Of a stretch of 64,000 bases of DNA, positions 8,113 through 17,198 are shown piece by piece; position 1 is the stretch's first letter; each line of letters starts with the position of its first letter. The DNA comes from Hyalangium ruber (GTDB lineage Bacteria > Myxococcota > Myxococcia > Myxococcales > Myxococcaceae). The notes under the pieces were generated by a model. It was not told the origin of the DNA. It saw only the letters and a program-made list of their open reading frames with translations, and did no database searches. The position numbers were made by a program, and so were the translations under genes. The stretch is taken from assembly GCF_034259325.1 (NCBI RefSeq), contig NZ_JAXIVS010000001.1, forward strand, positions 868,001 through 932,000, in the 5' to 3' direction.

Positions 8113-10716
8113 ATGAAGACGCTCTCGCCCTGGTCGCTCCTGCTGTGCCTGGCGCTGGCCACCTCGCCCGCCTGGGCCCAGCGCCGCCCTCCTCCCGCCG
8201 GCAACACCCCTCCACCCGCCGGGGAGCGGCAGATCACCCCGCAGCCCTCGGGCGTCACCGCCACTGGCGAGGGCGCTCCCAAGCCCGAGGGGCGCACCAC
8301 GCCCACCTGTGAGGAGGCCCGGCGCCGCGCGCGCTACGGCATCTACTTCGACAAGGTGGACATCGAGAAGCTGGTGCAGACCGTCTCGGACGCCACCTGC
8401 AAGACGTTCATCCTCCCGGAGAACGTGCGCGGGAAGATCTCCATCATCGGCCCCGAGAACGGCCGCGTGGAGGTCGACGCGGACGCCTTCTACTCCGCCT
8501 TCCTCGCGTCGTTGGATGCCAACGGCCTGTCGGTCTACCCGCACGGCCGCTTCCTGAAGATCGTCGACAAGCGCTCGGCCAAGCAGAACCCGATCCCGAC
8601 GATCATCGACGCCAACACCCCGTACACCACCAACGAGCAGATGGTGACCAAGCTCTTCCGCATCCGGTATGTGGAAGTGGAGCCGCTGCGCGGGGTGCTG
8701 CAGCAATTGGTGTCCAAGGACGGCGACACCATCCCGTACCCGCCGGACACCATCATCGTCAACGACGTGGGCTCCAACATGCACCGCCTGGAGCGCATCG
8801 TCGCCCAGCTGGACACGCGCGCCTCCAGCGACGAGTTGCGCATCATCCAGGTGCAGTTCGCCAGCGCGCAGGAGGTGGCGGCCACGGTACAGAAGATCTT
8901 CGAGGGCAAGGCGCGCCCCGGCCAGCGCCCGGGCGGCTTCGCCAACGTCTCGCCTGGCGCCTCTCCCGGAGAGATCGCCGCCGCCAATGCCGCCGCCGCT
9001 GGCGGCCAGGAGGGCTCCGGGGGTTCCGTCACGCTGACGCAGATCATCCCGGATGAGCGCACCAACAAGCTGATCATCGTGGCCAGCCCCGCCGCCTTCG
9101 ATCGCATCCTGCAGCTCATCCGCGAGGTGGACGTGCCCACCGACGCGGGTGGCCGCATCAACGTCTACCCGCTGGAGAACGCGGACGCCGAGGAGCTGGC
9201 CAGCACGCTGCAGACGCTGGCGCAGGGCACCGCCAATCGGCCGCGCATCCCCACCCCCACGCCTCCTCCGGGCGTGGGTGGCAACATCCGCTCTCCCGCT
9301 GTCGCCGCCGAGCTGTTCTCCGGCGAGGTGAAGGTGTCCGCCGACAAGGCCACCAACTCGCTGGTCATCGTCGCCAGCCAGGCCGACTACCGCAACATCC
9401 TCCGGGTCATCGAGCAGCTGGACATCCCGCGCCGCCAGGTGTTCGTCGAGGCCGTCATCATGGAGGTCAACCTCGACCGCAACTCCGAGTTCGGCATCAA
9501 CTTCCACAGCGGCTACAAGCTCTCCACGGACCAGGGAGCGGTGCCCGGCCTGTTCGGCACCAAGTACACCTCGCAGGGTCTGCCGCCCTCCTTCTCGCTG
9601 GCGAACCTGGCCGGCTTCGGCGGCTTCCTGGCCGGTCTGCAGGGCCCGGTGATTCCGGAGCTGCAGAAGCTGGGCATCGACATCCCCGCCTTCGGCGTGG
9701 TGCTGCACGCGCTGCAGCAGAGCTCGGACGTGAACGTGCTCTCCACCCCGCACATCCTCACCAGCGACAACGAGGAAGCGGAGATCACCGTAGGCCAGAA
9801 CGTGCCCTTCCAGTCGGGCTTCTCGCCCAGCTCGCTGGGCACCGGCCTGGGCACGGGCACCGGTACGGGCACCGGCCTCAACCAGTCGCTGCTGGGCGGT
9901 CTGGGCGGCCTGGGCTCGCTGTTCGCCCCCATCACCCGCCAGAACGTGGAGCTGAAGCTCACCGTCAAGCCGCAGATCAACGAGAGCGACTTCATCCGCC
10001 TGGTGATTACGGAGCAGACCGAGGAGATCGCCTCCAGCGATCCGGTACTCGGCCCCACCACCTCCAAGCGCAGCGCGAAGACGACGGTGGTCGCCAAGGA
10101 TCAGGAGACGGTGGTCATCGGCGGCATCATGCAGGACCGCACCATCGAGTCGGTCGCCAAGGTGCCGGTGCTGGGTGACATCCCCATCGTGGGCCACCTG
10201 TTCCGGGAGACCTCGCGCAAGAAGACGAAGACCAACCTGCTGCTCTTCCTGACGCCCTACATCATCCGGGACCAGACGGACTTCCGCACCATCTTCGAGC
10301 GGAAGATGCGGGAGCGGCAGCAGTTCGTGGAGCAGTTCTACGGGCAGGTGCCGGGCTACGACGTGGCCATCGACTTCACCCGCAAGCCGGGCCCGCTGTC
10401 GCGGATGAACCAGTCGGTGCTGCGCGAGCAGCAGCGGGCGGAGAACGGCGGTCCGGGCGGCCCGGGCGAGCGCGTCATCCGGCCGAACAGCGCGGCGACG
10501 CCTGGCTCCGAGGCTCCCTCGCAGGGCGGGCAGGCGCCCGTGCCTCCGGCGGGTGAGCAGCCGCCGACCATGCCGCCGCCGGGAATGGGCGCCGAGCCCG
10601 AGGTGCGGGAAGTCCAGCCGCCTCCCCCGGGTTCGGATGGATCAGTGCCCGCGCCGGAGACCCCCGAGCGCCTTCGCATCCAGCCGGACACGGGAGCGCC
10701 AGAGCAAACCCCATGA
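8113..10716 (+). CDS. gspD: Type II secretion secretin GspD
   Basis: An 867-residue outer-membrane secretin. A signal peptide ends near WAQ (residues 21-23). The periplasmic N0-N3 modules follow, each showing the KH-like pattern (for example RIRYVEVEPLRGVLQQLVSK), then the secretin pore domain from about residue 440 to 720, closing with VPVLGDIPIVGHLF and LFLTPYIIRD. The last 120 residues are a Pro/Gly-rich tail not usual in enterobacterial GspD. The pore domain contains a Gly/Thr-rich stretch around residues 575-595 where the gate loop would lie. The stop overlaps gspE by four bases (ATGA). Confidence 0.97.
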   Translation: MKTLSPWSLLLCLALATSPAWAQRRPPPAGNTPPPAGERQITPQPSGVTATGEGAPKPEGRTTPTCEEARRRARYGIYFDKVDIEKLVQTVSDATCKTFILPENVRGKISIIGPENGRVEVDADAFYSAFLASLDANGLSVYPHGRFLKIVDKRSAKQNPIPTIIDANTPYTTNEQMVTKLFRIRYVEVEPLRGVLQQLVSKDGDTIPYPPDTIIVNDVGSNMHRLERIVAQLDTRASSDELRIIQVQFASAQEVAATVQKIFEGKARPGQRPGGFANVSPGASPGEIAAANAAAAGGQEGSGGSVTLTQIIPDERTNKLIIVASPAAFDRILQLIREVDVPTDAGGRINVYPLENADAEELASTLQTLAQGTANRPRIPTPTPPPGVGGNIRSPAVAAELFSGEVKVSADKATNSLVIVASQADYRNILRVIEQLDIPRRQVFVEAVIMEVNLDRNSEFGINFHSGYKLSTDQGAVPGLFGTKYTSQGLPPSFSLANLAGFGGFLAGLQGPVIPELQKLGIDIPAFGVVLHALQQSSDVNVLSTPHILTSDNEEAEITVGQNVPFQSGFSPSSLGTGLGTGTGTGTGLNQSLLGGLGGLGSLFAPITRQNVELKLTVKPQINESDFIRLVITEQTEEIASSDPVLGPTTSKRSAKTTVVAKDQETVVIGGIMQDRTIESVAKVPVLGDIPIVGHLFRETSRKKTKTNLLLFLTPYIIRDQTDFRTIFERKMRERQQFVEQFYGQVPGYDVAIDFTRKPGPLSRMNQSVLREQQRAENGGPGGPGERVIRPNSAATPGSEAPSQGGQAPVPPAGEQPPTMPPPGMGAEPEVREVQPPPPGSDGSVPAPETPERLRIQPDTGAPEQTP

Positions 10717-12527
10717 GCCTTACGACCGACGCCACCACCGCCACCGCCCTGCCGACCGAGGCCTCCTCGCGCAACGACGCCACGCAGATCGTCGCGCACA
10801 GCCACGCGTTCCTCTCGGGCCGGCCCATCGGGGAGATCCTCCGCGCCACCACCTCGCTCTCCGAGGCGAAGCTCGAGGAGGCGCTCACCGCCCAGGCCGA
10901 GAAGGGCGGCCGGCTGGGGGAGGTGCTCGTCGGGCTCAAGGCCGTGTCCGAAGAGGACGTGGCCAAGGCGCTCGGGCTCCAGCTCGATCTGCCCTTCCTC
11001 CAGCGCATCTTCCTGGAGGAGGTGGACCCGGAGCTGGTGAAGAAGGTGCCCATCAACTTCGCCAAGCAGGCGAAGATCATCCCCCTGTCCCTGCAGGACG
11101 ACGTGGTGGTCATCGCCGTAGCGGACCCGCTGGACACCGCGGCGATGGACCACGCGCGCATGCTGCTGGGCTACAGCCTCAACCCGCGAATCGCGCTGGC
11201 CTCCACCATCTCGGACGCCATCAACAGCGTGTATGACCGGTCCATCAACGAGGCCGAGAAGCTCGTGGATGAGCTGGAGGCCACGGACCTGGACTCGCTG
11301 GCCCACGAGCTGGAGGAGCCCAAGGACCTGCTGGATGACACCAGCGACGAGGCGCCCGTCATCCGCCTGGTCAACTCCATCCTCTTCCGCGCCGCCAAGG
11401 AGCGCGCGAGCGATATCCACATCGAGCCCATGGACCGGGAGCTGATGGTGCGCTTCCGCGTGGACGGCGTGCTGCAGGAGGTCATCAAGCCTCCCAAGCG
11501 CTACCAGAACTCGATCGTCAGCCGCGTGAAGGTGATGGGGCAGCTCAACATCGCCGAGAAGCGCCTGCCGCAGGACGGCCGCATCCGCATCAAGCTGGCC
11601 GGCCGCGACATCGACATCCGTCTGTCCACCATCCCCACCACGTTCGGCGAGCGCATCGTCATGCGTCTGCTCGACAAGACGGCCACGCTGCTGGACTTGT
11701 CCGAGATCGGCATGGGCCAGGCGACGCTGGAGGGGATGGAGTCGGTCATCAAGCGCTCGCACGGCATCATCCTCGTGACGGGCCCCACCGGCTCCGGAAA
11801 GACGACGACGCTCTACGGCGCCCTGTCGAAGATCAACACCCCGGACCTCAACATCCTCACCGTCGAGGACCCGGTGGAGTACCAGCTCAAGGGCATCGGC
11901 CAGATGGCCATCAGCCCGAAGATCGGCCTGAGCTTCGCGCAAGGCCTGCGCGCCTTCCTCCGTCAGGACCCCGACGTCATCATGGTGGGCGAGATCCGCG
12001 ACAAGGAGACGGCGGAGATCGCCATCCAGGCCTCGCTCACGGGCCACCTGGTGTTCTCCACGGTCCACACCAACGACGCGGCGGGCGCCGTCACCCGTCT
12101 GGTGGACATGGGCGTGGAGCCCTTCCTCGTGGCCTCCTCGCTCACGGCCATCCTGGCCCAGCGCCTCGTGCGCCGCGTGTGCCCGGACTGCCGCGTGCAG
12201 TACAGCCCCACGGACGACGAGCTCAAGGAGCTGACGCACTCGCGTGCCTCCTTCAAGCAGCGCTACGGGGTGGAGAAGATCTACAAGGCCACCGGCTGCG
12301 CCAACTGCAACCGCACCGGCTACCGCGGCCGTACCGGTATCTACGAGTTCCTGCTCGTGGACGACGACGTGCGCCAGCTGGTGCTCAAGAACGTGGACGC
12401 GGCCACCATCAAGAAGACCGCCACCAACAAGGGCATGCTCACGCTCCTCGACGATGGCGCGCGCAAGGTAGCCCTGGGAGAGACGACCATCGCCGAGGTC
12501 CTCAGCATCACGCAGGAGGACATCTAA
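10713..12527 (+). CDS. gspE: Type II secretion ATPase GspE
   Basis: A 604-residue cytoplasmic motor ATPase. The N-terminal N1E domain (to about residue 150) is expected to bind GspL. The core has Walker A GPTGSGKT at 357-364, then an Asp box and a His box typical of secretion NTPases. A tetracysteine zinc module is intact (C490-x2-C493 and C529-x2-C532), as in GspE/PilB proteins. ATP hydrolysis drives pseudopilus growth through GspF. Zinc and nucleotide motifs are complete, so the protein should be active. Translation is probably coupled to gspD. Confidence 0.97.
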   Translation: MSLTTDATTATALPTEASSRNDATQIVAHSHAFLSGRPIGEILRATTSLSEAKLEEALTAQAEKGGRLGEVLVGLKAVSEEDVAKALGLQLDLPFLQRIFLEEVDPELVKKVPINFAKQAKIIPLSLQDDVVVIAVADPLDTAAMDHARMLLGYSLNPRIALASTISDAINSVYDRSINEAEKLVDELEATDLDSLAHELEEPKDLLDDTSDEAPVIRLVNSILFRAAKERASDIHIEPMDRELMVRFRVDGVLQEVIKPPKRYQNSIVSRVKVMGQLNIAEKRLPQDGRIRIKLAGRDIDIRLSTIPTTFGERIVMRLLDKTATLLDLSEIGMGQATLEGMESVIKRSHGIILVTGPTGSGKTTTLYGALSKINTPDLNILTVEDPVEYQLKGIGQMAISPKIGLSFAQGLRAFLRQDPDVIMVGEIRDKETAEIAIQASLTGHLVFSTVHTNDAAGAVTRLVDMGVEPFLVASSLTAILAQRLVRRVCPDCRVQYSPTDDELKELTHSRASFKQRYGVEKIYKATGCANCNRTGYRGRTGIYEFLLVDDDVRQLVLKNVDAATIKKTATNKGMLTLLDDGARKVALGETTIAEVLSITQEDI

Positions 12528-12568
12528 CCGCCGCCCTCCCCTGAGGGAGGGTTGGGGGGTGCATCGCC

Positions 12569-13825
12569 ATGCCGGTCTTCGAGTACAGAGGTCTCAACGG
12601 TGCGGGCAAGACGGTCAAGGGGCTGCTCGAGGCCGAGTCGCCCAAGACGCTGCGTGCCCAGCTGCGCAAGGACGGCATCTTCCTCACGGACGTGCTCGGC
12701 CAGGCCGAGGGCAGCCGCGCGGCGGTGATGAAGGGCGCGGGGGCTCAGCTCGCCGCCCGCGACATCGACCTGCGCAAGCTCACGCGCGGCCGCATCACCA
12801 CCGAGGACATCGCCATCACCACCCGGCAGCTCGCCACGCTGCTGGGCGCGGGCGTCACCCTGGTGGAGTCGCTCACCGCGCTGGTGGACCAGGTGGAGAA
12901 GGAGCGCTTCAAGCGCGTGCTCTCGGACGTGAAGCAGCGTGTGAACGAGGGCTCATCGCTGGCCGACGCGCTCGGGCAGCACCAGAAAATATTCGGCTCG
13001 CTCTACGTGAACATGGTGCGCGCCGGCGAGGCCTCGGGCGCCCTGGACGCGGTGCTGCAGCGGCTGGCCGACTTCACCGAGAGCCAGGCCAAGCTGCGCC
13101 AGAAGATCGTCGGCACCATGCTCTACCCCGCCATCATGCTGGTGGTGGGCGGCGGCATCCTCGTGCTGCTGATGACGGTCGTCGTCCCGAAGGTGACGAA
13201 GATCTTCGAGTCGATGAACGCCACCCTGCCCTTCACCACGCGGGTGCTGATCGGCTTCAGCAACGCGCTGCAGGACTACTGGTTCATCATCTTCCCCTCG
13301 CTCTTCGGCGCCATCGCCTTCGCCGTCTGGTACTTCCGCAGCCCCGCCGGCAAGCCCATCTGGGACCGGTTCGCGCTCAAGGCGCCCGTGTTCGGCGGCC
13401 TGGTACGCCTGCTCGCCATCTCGCGCTTCGCCCGCACGCTGGCCACGCTGCTCAAGAGCGGCGTGCCGCTGCTGGCCGCCATGGACATCGTCAAGGCGGT
13501 CATCACCAACTCGGTGCTGGCGGACGTGATTGAGAAGGCGCGCGATGCCATCCGCGAGGGCGAGAGCATCGCCAACCCACTCAAGCGCTCGGGCCAGTTC
13601 CCGCCGCTCGTGTACCACATGGTCGCCATTGGTGAGCGCTCCGGCCAGCTGGAGGAGATGCTCCTGTCGGTGGCCGACAGCTACGAGACGCAGGTGAACG
13701 TGCGCATCGGCGCCCTCACCTCGCTGCTCGAGCCCATCCTCATCGTGATGATGGGCGCGGTGATTGCATTCGTAGCCTTCTCGATCCTGATGCCGATTCT
13801 GCAGGTGAACTCGGTCATCCGGTAA
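12569..13825 (+). CDS. gspF: Type II secretion platform protein GspF
   Basis: A 418-residue polytopic inner-membrane protein with the two tandem T2SSF cytoplasmic domains of the family. The N-terminal signature MPVFEYRGLNGAGKTVKG is typical of GspF/PilC. The sequences ITTRQLATLLGAGVTLVES and ISRFARTLATLLKSGVPLL mark the starts of the two repeats, and three membrane helices end each repeat and the protein. It forms the inner-membrane core on which GspE turns. Full length, no defects seen. Confidence 0.96.
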   Translation: MPVFEYRGLNGAGKTVKGLLEAESPKTLRAQLRKDGIFLTDVLGQAEGSRAAVMKGAGAQLAARDIDLRKLTRGRITTEDIAITTRQLATLLGAGVTLVESLTALVDQVEKERFKRVLSDVKQRVNEGSSLADALGQHQKIFGSLYVNMVRAGEASGALDAVLQRLADFTESQAKLRQKIVGTMLYPAIMLVVGGGILVLLMTVVVPKVTKIFESMNATLPFTTRVLIGFSNALQDYWFIIFPSLFGAIAFAVWYFRSPAGKPIWDRFALKAPVFGGLVRLLAISRFARTLATLLKSGVPLLAAMDIVKAVITNSVLADVIEKARDAIREGESIANPLKRSGQFPPLVYHMVAIGERSGQLEEMLLSVADSYETQVNVRIGALTSLLEPILIVMMGAVIAFVAFSILMPILQVNSVIR

Positions 13826-13843
13826 CGCAGGAGAGAGGCGGCG

Positions 13844-13996
13844 ATGAACGACACGCTCGACCGGTGGATTCAACGTGTCACCCTGGCGGCGATGGTCGCC
13901 CTGGCGGCGGCCCTGCTGACGGTGGGCGTCGTCCTCTACGCCACGGACTCACAGGCGGGTGCACCTCCGGCGGAAGTCACCCGCGGCGAGCCCTGA
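13844..13996 (+). CDS. 50-residue single-helix membrane protein inside the gsp operon
   Basis: A short frame of 50 codons with a good ribosome-binding site (GAGAGAGG) five bases before ATG 13844. The product has a basic N-terminus (DRWIQRV), one hydrophobic helix at about residues 13-32 (rich in Ala, Leu and Val) and a short hydrophilic tail ending GEP. It occupies the gap between gspF and gspG, 18 bases after gspF. I know no named Gsp component of this size and position. Its ribosome-binding site and placement argue for a real gene; a role in platform or pseudopilus assembly would be inference. Confidence 0.68.
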   Translation: MNDTLDRWIQRVTLAAMVALAAALLTVGVVLYATDSQAGAPPAEVTRGEP

Positions 13997-14051
13997 CACA
14001 ACGTCCCGGCAGGGCCTCATCGCCCTGCCAGAAAGTCACTCGAGGGAGAAC

Positions 14052-14462
14052 ATGGAGAAGACGAAGAAGCAGCAGCGCCGCCACAACCGCGGCATGACGC
14101 TCATCGAGATCATGGTGGTGATTACCATCCTCGGCCTCATCGCCGCGGCGGTGGGCGTGGCGGTCATCCCCCAGCTCAACCAGGCCCGCGTCGATCGCGC
14201 CCATCTGGACATCAAGAACATCCAGAACGCGCTCAAGCTCTACTACACCAAGAAGGGCAACTACCCCGACACGGCCACGGGCCTGCGCGGGCTGGTGGAG
14301 ATGCAGGCGCTGGAGCAGATCCCGCGCGATCCGTGGAACAACGAGTACGTGTACCTGAACGAGGGCGGCAAGCCCGTCGTCTCCTCCTACGGCGCCGACG
14401 GCACCTCGGGCGGTGGGGACGACATCTCCTCCAAGGATTCGGCTCCCGGCGGAACCAAGTAG
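14052..14462 (+). CDS. gspG: Major pseudopilin GspG
   Basis: The protein has 136 residues from ATG 14052, preceded by GGGAGA. The class III signal is clear: basic leader, cleavage after Gly in RG/MTLIEIMVV with Glu at +5, then the hydrophobic helix. The globular domain carries the GspG features GNYPDTATGLRGLV, RDPWNNEYVY and a calcium-type loop SYGADGTSGGGDD. GspG is the main subunit of the pseudopilus that pushes substrates through GspD. An earlier in-frame start would add a non-pilin leader and is unlikely. Confidence 0.96.
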   Translation: MEKTKKQQRRHNRGMTLIEIMVVITILGLIAAAVGVAVIPQLNQARVDRAHLDIKNIQNALKLYYTKKGNYPDTATGLRGLVEMQALEQIPRDPWNNEYVYLNEGGKPVVSSYGADGTSGGGDDISSKDSAPGGTK

Positions 14463-14498
14463 TCGCCCTCTTCCCGTCAGCCGAGGACCCAGAAGCCC

Positions 14499-14930
14499 AT
14501 GGCCGAGCACGTCACCACCCCACAGAACCCCGACATGGCGCCGCGTCCGGCCCGGATGGGGCGACTCGTGGTCGGTGCCGTCGTCGCGCTCGCCACGGTC
14601 CTGGCCTTCGTGATGGTACAGCTGACGAACGATGAGACCCTGGGCGAGAAGCAGCGCCAGGCCCGGGCGGAGATCCGCAAGCTGGACGGCGTGTTCCGCG
14701 CCTTCTACCGGCTCATGGGGCGTTACCCCACCGAGCAGGAGGGCTTCGGCATCCTCGTGCAGGCGCGCGTGCTGGACAAAGAGCCGGTGGACCCATGGGG
14801 CCACCCGTACGTGTACCGCTTCAACGACAAGCGCTCCGGCGTGCTCTCCTATGGCGCGGACGGGGTGCCCGGCGGTCAGGGCGACGACGCGGACATCACC
14901 AGCGGCGGCGTCGAGGAGGCTCGGCGATGA
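14499..14930 (+). CDS. GspG-like protein lacking a prepilin peptidase site
   Basis: A 143-residue paralogue of the preceding gspG. The globular part repeats its landmarks: GRYPTEQEGFGILV, VDPWGHPYVY and SYGADGVPGGQGDDADI. The N-terminus differs: the helix (LVVGAVVALATVLAFVMV) has no Gly/Phe-Thr-Leu-x-Glu junction and no Glu at the +5 position, so a GspO-type peptidase could not process it as a pseudopilin. It would stay as an ordinary N-in membrane protein exposing a GspG-type head to the periplasm. It may cap, seed or regulate the pseudopilus. Position within the operon supports a secretion role. Confidence 0.85.
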   Translation: MAEHVTTPQNPDMAPRPARMGRLVVGAVVALATVLAFVMVQLTNDETLGEKQRQARAEIRKLDGVFRAFYRLMGRYPTEQEGFGILVQARVLDKEPVDPWGHPYVYRFNDKRSGVLSYGADGVPGGQGDDADITSGGVEEARR

Positions 14931-15646
14931 GGCGTGCTCTTCCCCTTCACCCGCGGCGGGCCCAGCGCGGCCTGACGCTCATCGAGATCTGCATCGCGCT
15001 GCTGATCGCCGCGGTGCTCTTCTCGGCGGTGGTGACCAGCGTGGGCGCCATCACCGGCAGCAAGGCCAAGGCAGCCGCCGGAGAGCTGGCGGGCGTCATC
15101 CGCTCGCTCTACGACTCGGCCGCGCTCTCGGGCAAGACGTGCCGGCTGGTGTTCGAGATTCCGGACCCCAAGAGCGAGGACAAGACGAAGTACCACGCCG
15201 AGTGCGCCGCGGGCGGCGTGACGACCTCGCGGGACCGGGAGGCGGCCCTCAAGGATGAGAACCGCTCACGCGAGGACGAGAAGCGCTCGGGTGGTGACGA
15301 GCGGCGCAACTTCCGCAGCAGCGACAGCGGCGGCGCGCCCAGCCTGCAGGAGCTGATGGAGCAGGAGCAGGGCCGCGTGGAGCAGGCGGCGAAGTTCTCC
15401 AGCTACACCGCCGAGGAGGTGGAGCCGCGCGAGCTGCCTGGCGGGGTGACGCTCTCTGTGTGGACGCGCCAGCAGAAGACGGCCGTGGAGCAGGGCGTGG
15501 CCTACCTCTACTTCTTCCCCCAGGGCTACACGGAGAAGGCCCAGGTGTACGTGCGCCAGGGGGACAACGTGTGGACGCTCACCGTGTCACCGCTCACTGG
15601 CAAGGTGTCGGTGGTGGCCGAGGAGCTGGAGGTGCCTCGCACATGA
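14927..15646 (+). CDS. gspH: Minor pseudopilin GspH-like
   Basis: The protein has 239 residues from ATG 14927, overlapping the previous stop (ATGA). The type IV pilin signal reads RG/LTLIEICIALLIAA with Glu at +5. The pattern of the C-terminal half (GGVTLSVWTRQQ, YLYFFPQGYTEKAQVYV) fits GspH. It is longer than usual because of a highly charged insert around residues 100-135, rich in Arg, Glu, Asp and Lys. Minor pseudopilins H-I-J-K form the tip that starts pseudopilus assembly. The H label rests on pattern and operon order. Confidence 0.87.
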   Translation: MRRALPLHPRRAQRGLTLIEICIALLIAAVLFSAVVTSVGAITGSKAKAAAGELAGVIRSLYDSAALSGKTCRLVFEIPDPKSEDKTKYHAECAAGGVTTSRDREAALKDENRSREDEKRSGGDERRNFRSSDSGGAPSLQELMEQEQGRVEQAAKFSSYTAEEVEPRELPGGVTLSVWTRQQKTAVEQGVAYLYFFPQGYTEKAQVYVRQGDNVWTLTVSPLTGKVSVVAEELEVPRT

Positions 15647-16527
15647 AGTACACCCAACGAGGCTTCACGCTGCTGGAGACGGTCATCGCGCTCGCCATCC
15701 TGGCGCTGGCGCTGATGGCCATCTTCGATCTCAACTCCGGCGCTGTCTCCAACCACGTCTACTCCAAGCACCTCACCGTGGCCTCGCTGCTGGCCCGCTC
15801 GAAGATGACGGACCTGGAGCAGCAGCTCTACGACGACGGCTTCCCCGCCGACGATGACGAGGAGGCGGGCGACTTCTCCGAGGAGGGCTGGCCCAACTTC
15901 AAGTGGCGCGCGAAGATCATCGCCCCCAAGACGGACGGCGTGTCGCCCGACCAGCTGATCGGCGCCATCTTCAACCTGCCCATCGGGGACTCGGGCGGGG
16001 ACCTGGGCGGGCTGGCGAGCATGTTCGGCGGCGGCGGCGCGGACGGCGCGAGCAGCGGCGGCCCCGTGCCGGCGGGCGGCGGACTGGGCGGCATGGCCGC
16101 GGGCATGGCGCAGCCCATGTTCACGCAGATGGTGGAGCAGCTCACCCAGTCAGTGCGAGAGGTACACCTCACCGTCACCTGGAAGCAGGGCACGCTGGTG
16201 GAGAGCATGGACGTGGTGACGCACGTGGTGTCGCTCGGCCCGGGCTCGGACCGCAACGGCGGCGCCGCCTTCAACTCGGCCCAGGGCCGGCAGGCCGCGG
16301 AGACGGCCAACCAGTGGGTGGACGCCTCGGGCGCGGTCGTCCCCAACCCCGTGCCCGGCCCCAACGGGCAGATGCTGCACCCGCAGACGCGCCAGCCGCT
16401 CACCAACCGCATGGAGTGGCTCAACCGGATGAACAGCGGCGGCGGCGGGGCCATGCAGAATCCGCTGGGCGGCGGCGGCGCCGGTGGCGGCATCTTCAAC
16501 CCGCGTGGAAAGCAGGATACGCGATGA
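15643..16527 (+). CDS. gspI: Minor pseudopilin GspI-like with long Gly-rich extension
   Basis: The protein has 294 residues, overlapping gspH by four bases. The pilin signal is RG/FTLLETVIALAILALAL, with Glu at +5. Family length is about 125 residues; here an acidic stretch (ADDDEEAGDFSEE), a Gly-rich loop around residues 120-155 and a Gly/Asn-rich tail after residue 250 more than double it. The segment VHLTVTWKQGTLVESMDVVTHVV matches the conserved GspI beta-strand region. It is expected to join the pseudopilus tip complex. Confidence 0.88.
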   Translation: MKYTQRGFTLLETVIALAILALALMAIFDLNSGAVSNHVYSKHLTVASLLARSKMTDLEQQLYDDGFPADDDEEAGDFSEEGWPNFKWRAKIIAPKTDGVSPDQLIGAIFNLPIGDSGGDLGGLASMFGGGGADGASSGGPVPAGGGLGGMAAGMAQPMFTQMVEQLTQSVREVHLTVTWKQGTLVESMDVVTHVVSLGPGSDRNGGAAFNSAQGRQAAETANQWVDASGAVVPNPVPGPNGQMLHPQTRQPLTNRMEWLNRMNSGGGGAMQNPLGGGGAGGGIFNPRGKQDTR

Positions 16528-17198
16528 GGCGCTCCCTCCGAGGCTTCACGCTGATGGAGGTCATGGTGGCGATCGCCATCACCGGCTTCATCGGCACCAT
16601 CGTCGCCATGGCCTTCCAGACGGGCTTCCGCGCCAAGGAAGTGGTGGAGGGCGAGGCGGGGCACTACCGCATGGTGCGCGTGGCGCTCAACCGCATGGCG
16701 CGCGAGATCGGCTCCGCCTTCGTGAGCGACCGCTACGACCCGAAGCGCTACCGGGACCAGAACGATCGGCCCACCAACTTCGTGGGCGAGGCGGACCGGC
16801 TGATGTTCACCACGATGGCGCACCAGCGCCTGTACACGGACTCGAAGGAGTCCGACCAGGCGGTGGTGGAGTACTTCGTGGAGACGTCCACCGAGAAGGG
16901 GGCCAAGGGCCGGCAGGAGCTCAAGCGGCGGGTCAACCCCAACATCGGCGGGGACCGCATGGACCGGGGCGGCACCACGGACGTGCTCTTCGAGGGCGTG
17001 AAGAAGGTGCAGTTCGAGTACTGGGACTCCGAGCGCAAGGAGTGGGAAGACGAGTGGGACACGCGCCGGGCCGAGAAGAAGTCCATCCTGCCGACGCGGG
17101 TGCGCGTCACCGTGCATGCGCTGGACGAGAACGGCAAGGAAGCGCGTTACACCACCCAGGCTCGAATCATGTCGAACACGGAGCTGCCGAGGTTCTGA
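16524..17198 (+). CDS. gspJ: Minor pseudopilin GspJ
   Basis: The protein has 224 residues from ATG 16524, overlapping gspI by four bases. The prepilin site is RG/FTLMEVMVAIAITGF with Glu at +5. The following segment HYRMVRVALNRMAREI and the late beta-strand VKKVQFEYWDSERKEW are typical of GspJ. It pairs with GspI and GspK in the pseudopilus tip. No truncation or frame problem is visible. Confidence 0.92.
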   Translation: MRRSLRGFTLMEVMVAIAITGFIGTIVAMAFQTGFRAKEVVEGEAGHYRMVRVALNRMAREIGSAFVSDRYDPKRYRDQNDRPTNFVGEADRLMFTTMAHQRLYTDSKESDQAVVEYFVETSTEKGAKGRQELKRRVNPNIGGDRMDRGGTTDVLFEGVKKVQFEYWDSERKEWEDEWDTRRAEKKSILPTRVRVTVHALDENGKEARYTTQARIMSNTELPRF

